From Sulfurovum sp. (GTDB taxonomy: Bacteria; Campylobacterota; Campylobacteria; Campylobacterales; Sulfurovaceae): a stretch of 64,000 nucleotides of DNA. A program made the position numbers and the translations under genes. Positions 8,291 to 18,943 of the stretch are shown here, one piece after another. The notes below the pieces were generated by a model, which saw nothing but the letters and a program-made list of their open reading frames with translations, searched no databases and was not told the DNA's origin. Positions within the stretch are counted from its first letter, which is position 1, and each line of letters opens with the position of its first letter. The stretch is from NCBI GenBank assembly GCA_027068485.1, contig JAMOSB010000009.1, positions 1 through 64,000 of the forward strand, written 5' to 3'.

Positions 8291-11121
8291 GCCATCCCCT
8301 TAAGCTCTTTGGCGAGGTACTCACCTGTGTAGGAGCCTGTCTGCTCATAGTTTTGGGCGATACTCTCAGGCGATCCCGTCGCGATAATAGCCCCCCCTTT
8401 GTTGCCCCCTTCGGGTCCCATATCGATGATATAGTCGGCATTCTTGACCATATCAAGGTTATGCTCTATCACCACAACTGAGTTGCCATGCTCGACGAGG
8501 TGGTGGAGTACCCCCGTGAGCCGATCGACATCTGCAAAGTGTAGCCCCGTGGTTGGCTCATCGAGGATATAGAGCGTCTTACCTGTATCTTTACGGCTTA
8601 GCTCTTTGCTAAGCTTGATCCGCTGAGCCTCCCCGCCTGAGAGGGTGGTGGCGTTCTGCCCTAGGGTGATATAGTCTAGCCCCACGGCGGTAAGGGTGTT
8701 GAGCTTGGTCGCAATCGCAGGGATCGCCTTGAAAAACTCCAACGCCTCCCCTACACTCATCGCCAAGACATCGGAGATAGACTCCTCTTTGTAGAGTACC
8801 TCCCGTGTCTGGGCGTTGTAGCGTGTCCCCTCACACGCATCACACTTGACCAAAACATCAGGCAAAAAGTGCATCTCGATCTTAATCTGTCCATCCCCTT
8901 GACACTTCTCACAGCGTCCCCCCTTGACATTGAAGGAGAACCGCCCAATCTTGTAGCCACGAAGCTCCGCCTCTTTGGTCTGGGCAAAGAGCTTTCGTAT
9001 CTCATCCATAATCCCCGTATAGGTCGCAGGGTTGGAGCGTGGGGTACGCCCAATAGGACTCTGATCGAGGTAGATGACTTTGTCGAGTTGCTCTAGCCCT
9101 GTGATCTCCACCCCATCGATACGGGTGACTTTTTTGGCACGGTTGAGTAGCTCCCGTGCGACAGGGAGTAAGGTCTGTAGAATCAGTGAGGATTTACCCG
9201 ACCCACTCACCCCCGTGACACAGACAAAGTTGTGTAGTGGTATCTTTGCATCGAGCTTTTGGATATTGTTGAGGGTGACATTTTTGATCTCTATCCACGC
9301 CTCTTGGGGCTTGGTGTGGCTATAGCTAATCTGCTTGCGTCCATACATATAGTCTGCGGTGAGGGTCTTGGCTTTGGCAAGCTTCTTGGCATCCCCTGCG
9401 AAGACCACCTCCCCCCCATACGCCCCTGCTCCAGGTCCGATATCGATGATATAGTCCGCAGCAAGGATCGTCTCTTTGTCATGCTCTACGACGATGACCG
9501 AGTTGCCCTTGTCTCGTAGGGAGTTGAGGGTACGGATAAGCTTCATAGTATCTCGCTCATGCAGACCGATACTCGGCTCATCGAGGACATACATTACCCC
9601 CGTCAACCCAGAGCCAATCTGCGACGCGATACGGATACGCTGTGCCTCCCCACCTGAGATACTACGGGCATCACGGCTCAGTGTCAAGTAGCCCAACCCC
9701 ACATCATAGAGGAAGTAGAGTCGTTCATAAAGCTCCTTGAGGATCGACTCTGCGATCATTTTTTGCTGTGGGCTAAGGTGAGAGAAGCTCTCCGCATCCG
9801 CAAAGTAGGCGTAGGAGTGTTCGATAGGCATATCAATAATATCAGCGATACTCTTCCCCTCTATCTTGACCGCCAAGGAGCGGGGGCGGAGGCGATGCCC
9901 CTCACACTTATCACACACCTTCTCAGTCATATACTCAGAGAGATCCTTCTCCTCCTTGAACATATCATGGGCAAACTTCACCACCCCTGGCCACTCACGG
10001 GTGAGTTTGTGGCGTTTCCAGAGAAACTCCACCGTCCCCCCAACCCCATAGAGGATCGCTTTTTGTTCATGGGTGGCTAGCTCCCCATACGCGGTGGTGA
10101 CATCGATACCATTCTGCTCACAAAAGGCGTTGAGAAACTTCGTGTAGTAGCTCTTGTTGAAGCCATACATGATCTTGACCGCCCCCTTCTCCACACTCAG
10201 CTCAGGGTCGATCACCTTTTTAAGGTCGATCACATACCGCAATCCTAGCCCATCACACGCAGGACACGCCCCCTTGGGGGAGTTAAACGAGAAGCTCACA
10301 GGCTCTAGTGGTTCAAAGCTCAGCTTACACGCAAAGCACGCGAGGTGTTCGGAGTAGTGTATCAAACCACGATCAAGCCCAAGCTCCTCGTAGTTGATCA
10401 CCTCGATCTCCATCTCCCCATAGCTCTCCTTCAAGGCTCGCTCAACATCCTGCCCAATACGGTCACGACTCTGCTCCTTGACCACCACACGATCGACGAT
10501 AACCTTGATCGAGTGCTTTTTGGTCTTGCTCAGCTCAATCTCATCATCCAACCGCACCATCACTCCATCGATCATCGCACGCACATAGCCCTTGTGACGC
10601 AACGACTCCAACATATCACTAAAGGAGCCTTTTTTCTCCTTGACAAGGGGTGCCATAATGATGAGCTTGGCACCCTCTGGCAGAGTGAGTACCTCTTCGA
10701 TGATATCCGATGCCGACATCGAGGAGATGGGCTTACCACACTTATGGCAGTGTTGCTCCCCGACCCGAGCAAAGAGCAGACGCAAGTAGTCATAGATCTC
10801 AGTGATCGTCCCCACCGTAGATCGGGGGTTTTTGGAGGTGGTCTTCTGATCGATGGCAATGGCGGGAGTGAGTCCCTCTATCTTATCGACATCAGGCTTC
10901 CCCACACGCCCCAAAAACTGCCGTGCGTAGCTAGAGAGTGACTCAATATAGCGTCGCTGTCCCTCCGCGTAGAGCGTCGAAAACGCCAGAGTAGACTTCC
11001 CACTCCCTGAGATACCTGTCACGACGACAAGCCTGTTTTTGGGGATTTCGAGATTGATATTTTTGAGGTTGTTCTCTTTTGCACCGTAGACTTGAATAGT
11101 TGCTTTTTTTACTGCCATCAT
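8287..11121 (-). CDS. uvrA: Excinuclease ABC subunit A
   Basis: [35 protein letters not shown], two ABC cassettes, zinc-finger CxxC pairs. Confidence 0.98.
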   Translation of the reverse strand: MMAVKKATIQVYGAKENNLKNINLEIPKNRLVVVTGISGSGKSTLAFSTLYAEGQRRYIESLSSYARQFLGRVGKPDVDKIEGLTPAIAIDQKTTSKNPRSTVGTITEIYDYLRLLFARVGEQHCHKCGKPISSMSASDIIEEVLTLPEGAKLIIMAPLVKEKKGSFSDMLESLRHKGYVRAMIDGVMVRLDDEIELSKTKKHSIKVIVDRVVVKEQSRDRIGQDVERALKESYGEMEIEVINYEELGLDRGLIHYSEHLACFACKLSFEPLEPVSFSFNSPKGACPACDGLGLRYVIDLKKVIDPELSVEKGAVKIMYGFNKSYYTKFLNAFCEQNGIDVTTAYGELATHEQKAILYGVGGTVEFLWKRHKLTREWPGVVKFAHDMFKEEKDLSEYMTEKVCDKCEGHRLRPRSLAVKIEGKSIADIIDMPIEHSYAYFADAESFSHLSPQQKMIAESILKELYERLYFLYDVGLGYLTLSRDARSISGGEAQRIRIASQIGSGLTGVMYVLDEPSIGLHERDTMKLIRTLNSLRDKGNSVIVVEHDKETILAADYIIDIGPGAGAYGGEVVFAGDAKKLAKAKTLTADYMYGRKQISYSHTKPQEAWIEIKNVTLNNIQKLDAKIPLHNFVCVTGVSGSGKSSLILQTLLPVARELLNRAKKVTRIDGVEITGLEQLDKVIYLDQSPIGRTPRSNPATYTGIMDEIRKLFAQTKEAELRGYKIGRFSFNVKGGRCEKCQGDGQIKIEMHFLPDVLVKCDACEGTRYNAQTREVLYKEESISDVLAMSVGEALEFFKAIPAIATKLNTLTAVGLDYITLGQNATTLSGGEAQRIKLSKELSRKDTGKTLYILDEPTTGLHFADVDRLTGVLHHLVEHGNSVVVIEHNLDMVKNADYIIDMGPEGGNKGGAIIATGSPESIAQNYEQTGSYTGEYLAKELKGMA

Positions 11122-11163
11122 AACCCTTTGTGTCCACGATAAGCGTGTGACATAATTTGTAGG

Positions 11164-11169
11164 ATTATA
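11164..11169 (-). promoter_or_regulatory. Candidate -10 (TATAAT) for the uvrA-polA operon
   Basis: ATTATA on the plus strand, about 43 nt upstream of the uvrA start. Confidence 0.4.
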
Positions 11170-11186
11170 GTATAAAAGGTTTTAAA

Positions 11187-11207
11187 GGTGAGCGTATCCG
11201 CTCCACC
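11187..11207 (-). terminator. Putative rho-independent terminator downstream of the DUF3365-like gene
   Basis: Minus strand GGTG-g-AGCG-GATA-CGCT-CACC stem-loop followed by TTTAAAACCTTTTA. Confidence 0.5.
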
Positions 11208-11233
11208 CACGCAGGGGGAGGGAGTGTGGAGGA

Positions 11234-11815
11234 TTAGTGCTTGGCGATCTCTGCGACAATGACCCCTCTGAGGCTATTCTCAGCAAAGTCCACTGCTTTA
11301 TCTTGTGGGTAGTGCTTGGTGATCTCTGCTTGGATAGCAGGAGAGATCTTGCTCCCATGACAGAGTAGACAGACAGGCTTGGCAAGGAGAGGCTTATAGA
11401 CACGCGTTACCCCCTCATGCTCTACGACACGGATATCTTTGGGAGAGAAGCTCTTATTAGCGATCGACTCCTCATACCCCTTCATCACCTCGATATCCAA
11501 CGCATCTGCTCCATTGGCTTGTGGGTTGCGTAGCTTGAGTGCGGTGCGTCGCACGGTTGCGTAGGTAGGGAGCTTCGCATTGACCTCCTTGGTCAACGCC
11601 TCCGCCTCCTTAGCACAAAACGCCACAGCCCCTAGAGCCGTCTTGTCTGCTTTCATCTCCTTCTGGAGCTTACCCTTGAGTCTACCCCCCAAAAGCTTGA
11701 TATACTTTACCCCCTCCTGCTTAGCCGTGAGTGGGGTAGAAGCAGGCGTAGCCTCTTGAGCGAGTAGTATCCCTGTAGTGAGTAGTGAAGCCAGTAGTAG
11801 TGATGCACTCTTCAT
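11234..11815 (-). CDS. Periplasmic DUF3365/Tll0287-like haem c-binding protein
   Basis: Signal peptide MKSASLLLASLLTTGILLAQ; CLLCHG haem c motif; KPLLAKPVCLLCHGSKISP. Confidence 0.75.
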   Translation of the reverse strand: MKSASLLLASLLTTGILLAQEATPASTPLTAKQEGVKYIKLLGGRLKGKLQKEMKADKTALGAVAFCAKEAEALTKEVNAKLPTYATVRRTALKLRNPQANGADALDIEVMKGYEESIANKSFSPKDIRVVEHEGVTRVYKPLLAKPVCLLCHGSKISPAIQAEITKHYPQDKAVDFAENSLRGVIVAEIAKH

Positions 11816-11897
11816 TATTATCCTTTTGTGATTGATATGATTTGCGTGGATTATGACAAAAAAAGCTTAAGATTACCTACTACCCGCTCACCCAACC

Positions 11898-12119
11898 CTA
11901 CTTCTGCTTCATCACAAGATAGACTTTTTCCACCTTCTCTCTCGCCCATGGGGTCTTACGGAGAAACTTCAAACAGGAGTTGATAGAGGGGTTATTCTCA
12001 AAGCAGTTGATAGAGACAAACTCTGAGAGCATCTCCCAGCCATAGTGGTCAACCAGTTCGGTGAGGAGGGTTTTGAGCGTGATACCGTGGAGGGGGTTGT
12101 TGGGGTGTTCTTGAGACAT
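11898..12119 (-). CDS. VF530-family (DUF2132) small DNA-binding-like protein
   Basis: [62 protein letters not shown] is typical of the VF530 family. Confidence 0.85.
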   Translation of the reverse strand: MSQEHPNNPLHGITLKTLLTELVDHYGWEMLSEFVSINCFENNPSINSCLKFLRKTPWAREKVEKVYLVMKQK

Positions 12120-12175
12120 GGGTTACTCCTTGTGTCTAGGGGGCTACCACACCCCAAGGGTGTAGTAGAGAGAGG

Positions 12176-13507
12176 TTATTTACCAAAGACTCTCTTGAAA
12201 ATCGCATCGACATTTTTGGTGTAGTAGTCGAAGTTGAAACACTCACGAATCTGCTCTTCACTGAGTGAGGCTCTTAGCTCCTCATCCGCAAGGAGGTGGA
12301 GAAGGTAGAGTGACTCCCCTTTGTCGTTGGTGGTACTCTCTCCTGCTTGGATCTTCTCCCAGACCTTCATCGCATTTCTCTGGACGATACGGTAGGCATC
12401 TTCACGGCTCACCCCTGCGAGTGGTAGCTCAAGGAGTACGCGTTGAGAGAAGACCAACCCACCCGTAAGGTTGAGGTTTTTCATCATATTTTCAGGCATG
12501 ACGGTGAGATTGGCGATGACATTATTCATACGGTGGAGCATAAAGTCTGTGGTGATAAACGCATCAGGTAACCAAAAACGCTCCGTAGAAGAGTGGCTGA
12601 TATCTCGCTCATGCCACAACGCGACATTCTCCATCGCAGGGGTCGCATAGGCACGGATCATACGCGCTAGTCCTGTGATGTTTTCGGTGAGGATTGGATT
12701 GCGTTTGTGTGGCATTGCAGAGCTTCCCTTTTGCCCTTTGGCAAAGTACTCTTCACACTCATAGACCTCGGTGCGTTGCCAGTGTCTCACCTGTACCGCA
12801 AACTTCTCGATAGTCGAAGCCAAGAGAGCCAATGCCGTAGCCAATCGAGCATAACGATCTCTCTGGATCACTTGGTTTGAGGCAGGAGCAGGCTGAAGCC
12901 CTAGCTCTTTACAGGTCAACTCCTCTAGCTCTAGTGGAGCATGAGCAAAGTTACCCATCGCACCACTCACCTGCCCTACTGCGATCACTTTGCGTGTCTG
13001 CTTGAGGTTCTCAAGGTGTCGCTTCATCTCATCATACCACACCGCCAAGACAAGCCCAAAGGTGATAGGCTCACCGTGGATACCGTGACTTCGTCCGACC
13101 ATTAGGGTCATCTTATGCTCTTTGGCACGCTTCTTGATAGACTTCATCATCATCTTGACATCTTTGATCACAAGGTCAAGTGAAGAGGTCATCTGTAGAG
13201 CTACTGCCGTATCAACCGTATCCGAACTCGTCATCCCATAGTGAAACCATCGGCTCTCATCACCAAGGGTCTCAGAGACAGAGGTCGTAAACGCGATCAA
13301 GTCATGACGCGTCACCGCCTCAATCTCATCAATACGAGCGATATCAAACCCCGCATTTTTGACGATCTTTTTGGCATCACCCTTTGGGATCTTCCCTAGC
13401 TTCGCCCACGCCTTGACTACCGCTATCTCAACATCCAACCACGCTTGGTACTTCGCTTGGTATGTCCACTTATCCGCCATCTCTGGTCTTGAGTATCTAT
13501 CGATCAT
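12176..13507 (-). CDS. purB: Adenylosuccinate lyase
   Basis: 443 aa; YGMTSSDTVDTA, GRSHGIHGEPITFG, GSSAMPHKRNPILTENI signature. Confidence 0.96.
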   Translation of the reverse strand: MIDRYSRPEMADKWTYQAKYQAWLDVEIAVVKAWAKLGKIPKGDAKKIVKNAGFDIARIDEIEAVTRHDLIAFTTSVSETLGDESRWFHYGMTSSDTVDTAVALQMTSSLDLVIKDVKMMMKSIKKRAKEHKMTLMVGRSHGIHGEPITFGLVLAVWYDEMKRHLENLKQTRKVIAVGQVSGAMGNFAHAPLELEELTCKELGLQPAPASNQVIQRDRYARLATALALLASTIEKFAVQVRHWQRTEVYECEEYFAKGQKGSSAMPHKRNPILTENITGLARMIRAYATPAMENVALWHERDISHSSTERFWLPDAFITTDFMLHRMNNVIANLTVMPENMMKNLNLTGGLVFSQRVLLELPLAGVSREDAYRIVQRNAMKVWEKIQAGESTTNDKGESLYLLHLLADEELRASLSEEQIRECFNFDYYTKNVDAIFKRVFGK

Positions 13508-13751
13508 TCTTCTACCTTGATTTTAATATAAAACCATTTTATCAAAATAGCCGTTAGGAAAAGGTGAAATGGGTTGTTATGGAGGTAGTTTATGCTCAAA
13601 TGCCCGTGTAGAGAAGTCTGCGTGGTCGAGGTGTTTGAGGTGGAGTCGCTCACGGCGGTAGGTCGATCACCGCACCTGCTTACGAGGTGAAGCAACACAC
13701 AGATCCCTCAACCTCCCCATCAGATGATGAAGTAGTGGGTTCACGCTCTCC

Positions 13752-14513
13752 TTAGGCACGATACTTCCACCCTAGCTTGAAGCGGAGCATATCGAGTAAG
13801 AAGAGTGGGGTAGAGATGAAGTTGCGTCGCCACATCCGTTTGGGTTCCCGAAAGAGCCGTGGCAACCACTCTAAGTGGTGGTCGATCCAAAACTGTGAAG
13901 AGCGTTGGATTGTCCCTGCATAGAAGTCAAATACCGCTCCCACACAGCACCCTATCTTGAACTCTAGTAGCTCTTGATGGGCGTGGAGCCACTTCTCCTG
14001 CTTGGGGGCGGTAAGCCCCACAAAGAGGACATCGGGCTTGAAGGCATTGACCACAGAGATGATCTCTTGGCTCTCCTCTGTGGAGAATACATCACGATAG
14101 GGGGGTGCGTAGAAGCCGACTCGTAGATTGGGGTACTCGCGTTTGAGGCGTGCCTCTATCCTCCCTAGCGTGTGATCTCTTGCCCCCATATAGAAGCACG
14201 ATCCCCCAGAGCGATCAAGCTCTTGGAGTAGATGGTGGTGGAGATCAGATCCTGCGACTTTGGTGAGGCTCTCTTGGTTGATCTGCTGTGCTGCGAGTAC
14301 CATCCCACTCCCATCAGGGAGTAGGAGATCAGATGCACGCAACGCCTTCTCAAAGGGCTGATCGCTTTTGGCCAAGATATAGGAGTGGGGGTTGAGGGTA
14401 TTGATCACCTGCTTTCGCTCTCCAATCTCAATTTTAGTAAGACTCTCCCTTAGAAGTGGATAGCCCATGACGGTTAATGTTGTTATCTCTTTCATACGCT
14501 TATTGTAACACAT
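13752..14513 (-). CDS. WecG/TagA/CpsF-family glycosyltransferase
   Basis: SYILAKSDQPFEKALRASDLLLPDGSGMVLAA...DVLFVGLTAPKQEKWLHAHQELLEFKIGCCVGAVFDFYAG...EWLPRLFREPKRMWRR. Confidence 0.92.
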   Translation of the reverse strand: MCYNKRMKEITTLTVMGYPLLRESLTKIEIGERKQVINTLNPHSYILAKSDQPFEKALRASDLLLPDGSGMVLAAQQINQESLTKVAGSDLHHHLLQELDRSGGSCFYMGARDHTLGRIEARLKREYPNLRVGFYAPPYRDVFSTEESQEIISVVNAFKPDVLFVGLTAPKQEKWLHAHQELLEFKIGCCVGAVFDFYAGTIQRSSQFWIDHHLEWLPRLFREPKRMWRRNFISTPLFLLDMLRFKLGWKYRA

Positions 14514-15618
14514 TTAGCAGGGTCGATTCAAATACCTCAAGGGTAAAATGCTCCGCATAGCGTCTACGACACGCAGATGCCATCGGCTCACTTCGCCATC
14601 TATGATATGCCTCTTGCAGTGCCTCAGAGAGCCTCGATGCGTCAGACACCACACACCCCCCCTCACGCCCCACAATCGACCCAATCGCCCCCTGCTCTGT
14701 CGCAAGGATCGGCAGACCATACGCCAACGCCTCAAGCAGTGTCAGAGGAAACGCATCGTTACGGGTGGGGTAGCAGAGTAGATGTGCCTCTCGTAGGAGT
14801 GTCGCCTTTGCCTCTCCAGATACAAATCCATGATAGCACACCGATGCCTCTAGCCCCTCGCGTCGTACCTGCTCCACAAACCGTTGCTCCTCTACCGCAC
14901 TCCCCCAACTCCCTGCGAAGTGGTAGACGATCGCCTCCCTCTGGGTCTGCTTGGCCAGCTGAAGTACCCTATCGTACCCCTTCTCATACATCATATGGGC
15001 AAGATAGAGTACCCGCATCGGCTCACTTTGCTCCAACCGCTTGGCAACCATTGGCTCAAACTCCCCCTCACCTAGGGGGTCTTCTATCCCATTGGGCAGA
15101 TAGGCAATCCCCGCAATCCCCTCCACCTGCTCAAACTCCCCTGCTAGTTCAGGAGCAAGAAGTATCAGCTTCACCCCTCGTACAAAGAAGCGTAACATCC
15201 TACGATGGTAGCGGTGTGAGGCGATCAACTGCTTGACCCCTTGGGTATGGTAGTGGTAGTGACACACCAGAGGCGTAAGGAGTCCATACCCCTTCCAAAG
15301 CGTAGAGAGAAGTAGATCACGATAGAACGCTATCGACCCTACCGACGCAGTAAAGTAGAGCCTATCGGGACGAAACCAGACCAATGCCCACAACACCGCA
15401 CCGAAGAGCTTCACAAAAGCGAAGAGCTTCCCCACTCGAATACGCCCAATATCGGCAATACTCTCCGAGGAGTCAATGGTGATAAACCGACACGCAAACT
15501 GCTCTTGGAGTCTACGACTCTGTGCGATCCTATCCCCCACTCTCCCTGCCCCATGAGTAGGAGGAGAGCGGTGGAGGATGAGGAGGAGTTTGGGTCTACT
15601 TCGCATCACGATACTCAC
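14500..15618 (-). CDS. GT4-family glycosyltransferase
   Basis: C-terminal GT-B motif: LLCYPTRNDAFPLTLLEALAYGLPILATEQGAIGSIV. Confidence 0.85.
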   Translation of the reverse strand: MSIVMRSRPKLLLILHRSPPTHGAGRVGDRIAQSRRLQEQFACRFITIDSSESIADIGRIRVGKLFAFVKLFGAVLWALVWFRPDRLYFTASVGSIAFYRDLLLSTLWKGYGLLTPLVCHYHYHTQGVKQLIASHRYHRRMLRFFVRGVKLILLAPELAGEFEQVEGIAGIAYLPNGIEDPLGEGEFEPMVAKRLEQSEPMRVLYLAHMMYEKGYDRVLQLAKQTQREAIVYHFAGSWGSAVEEQRFVEQVRREGLEASVCYHGFVSGEAKATLLREAHLLCYPTRNDAFPLTLLEALAYGLPILATEQGAIGSIVGREGGCVVSDASRLSEALQEAYHRWRSEPMASACRRRYAEHFTLEVFESTLLNVLQ

Positions 15619-16684
15619 ACGCTCTGCGTACCCCCTCTACGGCACGCTCAGAGCTATAGGGGAGGACAGAGGCAAACGCCTGCTTAGAGAGTCGCTCCCA
15701 GAGTGGCACATCACACAGTATCCTATCGACCTGCACTACCCATTGTGAAACCACTAGCGGTAGGATGAAGCCATTGATATCATCTTGTACTAGCTCATAG
15801 GCGACACCTGCATAGGGTGTAACCACCACAGGGGTACCACTAGCCAGTGCTTCATGGGCGACCATACCCCATGCGTCATGTTGCGTCGGGAAGAGTAGTA
15901 CCTTTGCCTTTTGGTAGTACGCAGGGATCTGGATCGGTTCGACAAACCCTACATACGAAACCTCCACCTCCAGATCAGCTAGAGCCAAAAGCAGAGCCTC
16001 TTTGAGCCTCCCCTCTCCGATCAGTAGCACCTTGGGGTGCCTGCCTCTCTCACAGAGAGATTTGAGTACCGCTACAAAAAAAAGCGGATTTTTAATCTCG
16101 ATAAAGTTCCCAACAAAGAGGAGATCATAGGGACGATTAGCCAATCCATTGCTATTGATAAACACTTCATTCTCTACGGTTAGGGGACTTTGAAAACACT
16201 TTTTGCTATCGATACCATAGTGGTGATAGAGTGCTAAACTACCCTGACTCGCCCCAATAAACGCATCAGAGGTTGAGAATACTACCCTGCGTACCAACCG
16301 ATGGAGCCAAGAGAGGTGCGTCTCTGAGAGGAGTGTCCCATCAGTCATTGGGATATGTCGCTTACCAAACCACTTGGCATAGCCCCACGCATAGAGATGT
16401 GTAGGGTTGAACCCTGTAGTAATCACCACATCAGGATCAAACCTCCGTAGGTATCCCACCACATCAAGATTGTTGTGGATATAGTTGAATCCATCCCGCT
16501 TGGTAGTGATACGCTCTGCTAAGAAGTGATGGGGAAAGGGAAGGGTTCCAAGTCTCCAGAGGCGGTTGGGTTCGCGTCGTGCCGCAAACAGTACCACAAA
16601 CCCCTCTCCAAATAGCCTAAAGAGGTGCGAATAGAGTGCGATACGATAGGGGGTGGGGATATTGGTCACCAGTGCTACTCTCAA
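15596..16684 (-). CDS. GT4-family glycosyltransferase
   Basis: LLFVGNFIEIKNPLFFVAVL...VLLFPTQHDAWGMVAHEALASGTPVVVTPYAGVAYELV. Confidence 0.87.
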   Translation of the reverse strand: MRVALVTNIPTPYRIALYSHLFRLFGEGFVVLFAARREPNRLWRLGTLPFPHHFLAERITTKRDGFNYIHNNLDVVGYLRRFDPDVVITTGFNPTHLYAWGYAKWFGKRHIPMTDGTLLSETHLSWLHRLVRRVVFSTSDAFIGASQGSLALYHHYGIDSKKCFQSPLTVENEVFINSNGLANRPYDLLFVGNFIEIKNPLFFVAVLKSLCERGRHPKVLLIGEGRLKEALLLALADLEVEVSYVGFVEPIQIPAYYQKAKVLLFPTQHDAWGMVAHEALASGTPVVVTPYAGVAYELVQDDINGFILPLVVSQWVVQVDRILCDVPLWERLSKQAFASVLPYSSERAVEGVRRACEYRDAK

Positions 16685-17631
16685 GAGAGACTCCGTGAGG
16701 CTAAGTAACGGCGTAGTCGCATCACCCCCACACGCAGAGGAGAGGGGAGCAGTGAGAGGAGTAAGATGACATAGCTCTTATAGCGCCACTTATCATACCC
16801 AATCGCCTTGAAGAGTTCACGCCGTGTAGCGATGGGGTCGTTGTTGTTGAGGTAGAGTGTGGCACGCATACGGTGCCAAAGAGAGAGATAGGAGCGGAGT
16901 GCAGGGGCGACCTCTCCTGCGTGGGGAAGGAGTTGCTTGAGCTGGGTACCTACACGATCCTCTGCGGGTGGGAGCGGTTCCTCTGCTATGAGTTCATCAA
17001 GTGCTTTGAAGTGGTAGTAGGCCGTAGCGTTCTTACTGTAGGCGATGGGGTGAGCTATTGCGAGTTTTGCCCAAGCCAAAAGATCTTCACCCATCCCTAC
17101 CCCTAGTGGAAAACACCCCACACGACACAACGACTCTCTCTCTACCACAACCGCACCTGTCCAGAGTGGAGGAGCCATCTTACTCGCAATCAAAAAGTAG
17201 TCACACAGTACTCCCCGCTCCCCGCTAATCCCTAGTTGTGTGGTATCGATAGGGGAGCGTGTCTGACCAGAGGGATCGACGATCGTGTAGTTGGAGGCTA
17301 AGAGCTTCGCCTCAGGATAGCACACCTTGAGTCTACGCATCTCTTCGAGATGCTCTGGAGTCCACGCATCATCGGCATCCAAAAATGCGATCCACTCATA
17401 GCGTGCCATAGCGATCCCTTGGTTGCGGGCAGAGGAGACCCCTTGGTTGGGCTGAGAGAGGAGATGGATACGATGATCCTCAAACGATTGAACGACCCGC
17501 ACCCCCTCATCAGTCGATCCATCATCTACCACAATAATCTCAAACGCTTGCAGAGACTGTGCCAAGATAGAGTCAATCGCTCTAGCAATCGTCTGCTCTT
17601 TGTTGTAGAGCGGGATCACAACACTAAACAT
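16681..17631 (-). CDS. GT2-family glycosyltransferase
   Basis: FSVVIPLYNKEQTIARAIDSILAQSLQAFEIIVVDDGSTDEG...GVSSARNQGIAMARYEWIAFLDADDAW. Confidence 0.95.
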   Translation of the reverse strand: MFSVVIPLYNKEQTIARAIDSILAQSLQAFEIIVVDDGSTDEGVRVVQSFEDHRIHLLSQPNQGVSSARNQGIAMARYEWIAFLDADDAWTPEHLEEMRRLKVCYPEAKLLASNYTIVDPSGQTRSPIDTTQLGISGERGVLCDYFLIASKMAPPLWTGAVVVERESLCRVGCFPLGVGMGEDLLAWAKLAIAHPIAYSKNATAYYHFKALDELIAEEPLPPAEDRVGTQLKQLLPHAGEVAPALRSYLSLWHRMRATLYLNNNDPIATRRELFKAIGYDKWRYKSYVILLLSLLPSPLRVGVMRLRRYLASRSLS

Positions 17632-17644
17632 AATCGATACTCCT

Positions 17645-18943
17645 CTAGGTAGATTTACGATATGCTAACATAATCCCAATAAAGGTAAAGGGGTAGGCAT
17701 GGGTTGCAAAGGCGTAGTTGACAATATTATCAAACCCCATAGCAGGAAGCACTGCACTATAGCTTAGTAGAGAGAGCATTATGGTAGTCTGATAGGGGGT
17801 GATAGGGGGTACGGTGTAGTCTCTTCGCACAGAGAAGTAGAGCGTCACAGGAAAGAGGAGATAGAGGAGCAACCCTACCATTCCAACATCACACAGCATC
17901 TGTATATAGTCACTATGCGTCACCTTCAAGCCACCAAAGACAAAGTTCTCATACATATAGTGCTGGACACTCCCTAGCCCTGAGCCAAGCCACTCCCGCT
18001 CATCATAGAATAGCACTAAGAGATGCTCCCACATATACGACCGCATACTGGTATTGAAGTTTCCCTCCTCTTGGGCGACAAAGATATCGACAACACTCTC
18101 CACCTTGGAGGCATCATAAAACATCTTCTCCTTGATCTGAGGGACAAAGAGTATCGCACTAAGCCCTATACTCACCCCTGCCACCAAGAGAGGAAGTGAC
18201 TTCAGCCCATAGTGAAGATAACTCGCAACCATCAGTACCATCCCAATCGACAAGACCCCTGTACGGACACTCTGGAGCGTAGCAGAGAGGATAAACCACC
18301 CAATCAATAGCAGATAGCGTCGCTCCTTGGTACGCCACCACATCACCACAGAGAGTGCCGACATCACCCCAAGGTAGTCATTGAGTGTGGACATCGACCA
18401 GAAGAGATCCCCTAGATAGAAGTTCCAAAAGCCCACGATATGGGTCATCAGCCCACCAAGCAGTAGCGAAAGAACAAAGGAGACAAGAAGCATCTGACGC
18501 ATCGCCACATAGATAAACTCCCTAGAGTGGACAAAAGTCGCAGCAAAGAGCAGTGCCACCAAGGGGTAGAGGTACTTGAGAAAGACCCGTATCCCATACC
18601 CCAGACTAGGAGTCCATATCAGGGTGATGAGCAACCACCCCAAGAAAAGGAGATAGACCAGTGTAAGGCGGTTGAAGTGTGGTGAACGGCGATAGAGTAG
18701 AAATGCCCCAAGCATCATCATCATCCAGACCATCAAGCGTAAAGCAGAGAGATTTATCCCTAGACTTGCCCCACCCACACTCACCATCCCTGTCACCAGC
18801 GTCAAGAGCAGAAACTTCTCCCGACCCGTTAAGCGTACCCTCTGTGCTTTGGAGAGGGTGACATAGGAGGGCTTGGAGAACATCAAGAGGACGGCATAGC
18901 CTGTCAGTAGGAGAAAGACCAGAATATTAAGCACTACATACAT
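17645..18943 (-). CDS. O-antigen ligase/polymerase-like membrane protein (Wzy/WaaL)
   Basis: 432 aa polytopic; GLGSVQHYMYENFVFGGLKVTHSDYIQMLCDVGMVGLLLYLLF is typical of Wzy_C-type proteins. Confidence 0.82.
   Translation of the reverse strand: MYVVLNILVFLLLTGYAVLLMFSKPSYVTLSKAQRVRLTGREKFLLLTLVTGMVSVGGASLGINLSALRLMVWMMMMLGAFLLYRRSPHFNRLTLVYLLFLGWLLITLIWTPSLGYGIRVFLKYLYPLVALLFAATFVHSREFIYVAMRQMLLVSFVLSLLLGGLMTHIVGFWNFYLGDLFWSMSTLNDYLGVMSALSVVMWWRTKERRYLLLIGWFILSATLQSVRTGVLSIGMVLMVASYLHYGLKSLPLLVAGVSIGLSAILFVPQIKEKMFYDASKVESVVDIFVAQEEGNFNTSMRSYMWEHLLVLFYDEREWLGSGLGSVQHYMYENFVFGGLKVTHSDYIQMLCDVGMVGLLLYLLFPVTLYFSVRRDYTVPPITPYQTTIMLSLLSYSAVLPAMGFDNIVNYAFATHAYPFTFIGIMLAYRKST

Noticed and set aside
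10345-10941. 198-aa plus-strand ORF opposite uvrA
   Set aside because: Antisense shadow of a conserved uvrA segment with no independent domain signal.
13504-13698. 64-aa minus-strand ORF between the tagA-like gene and purB
   Set aside because: No domain, and its composition suggests a chance ORF; region discussed only as a possible scar.
14577-15236. 219-aa Pro/Ser-rich plus-strand ORF opposite a GT4 gene
   Set aside because: Composition is what is expected from reading the complement of this codon usage; no RBS or domain.
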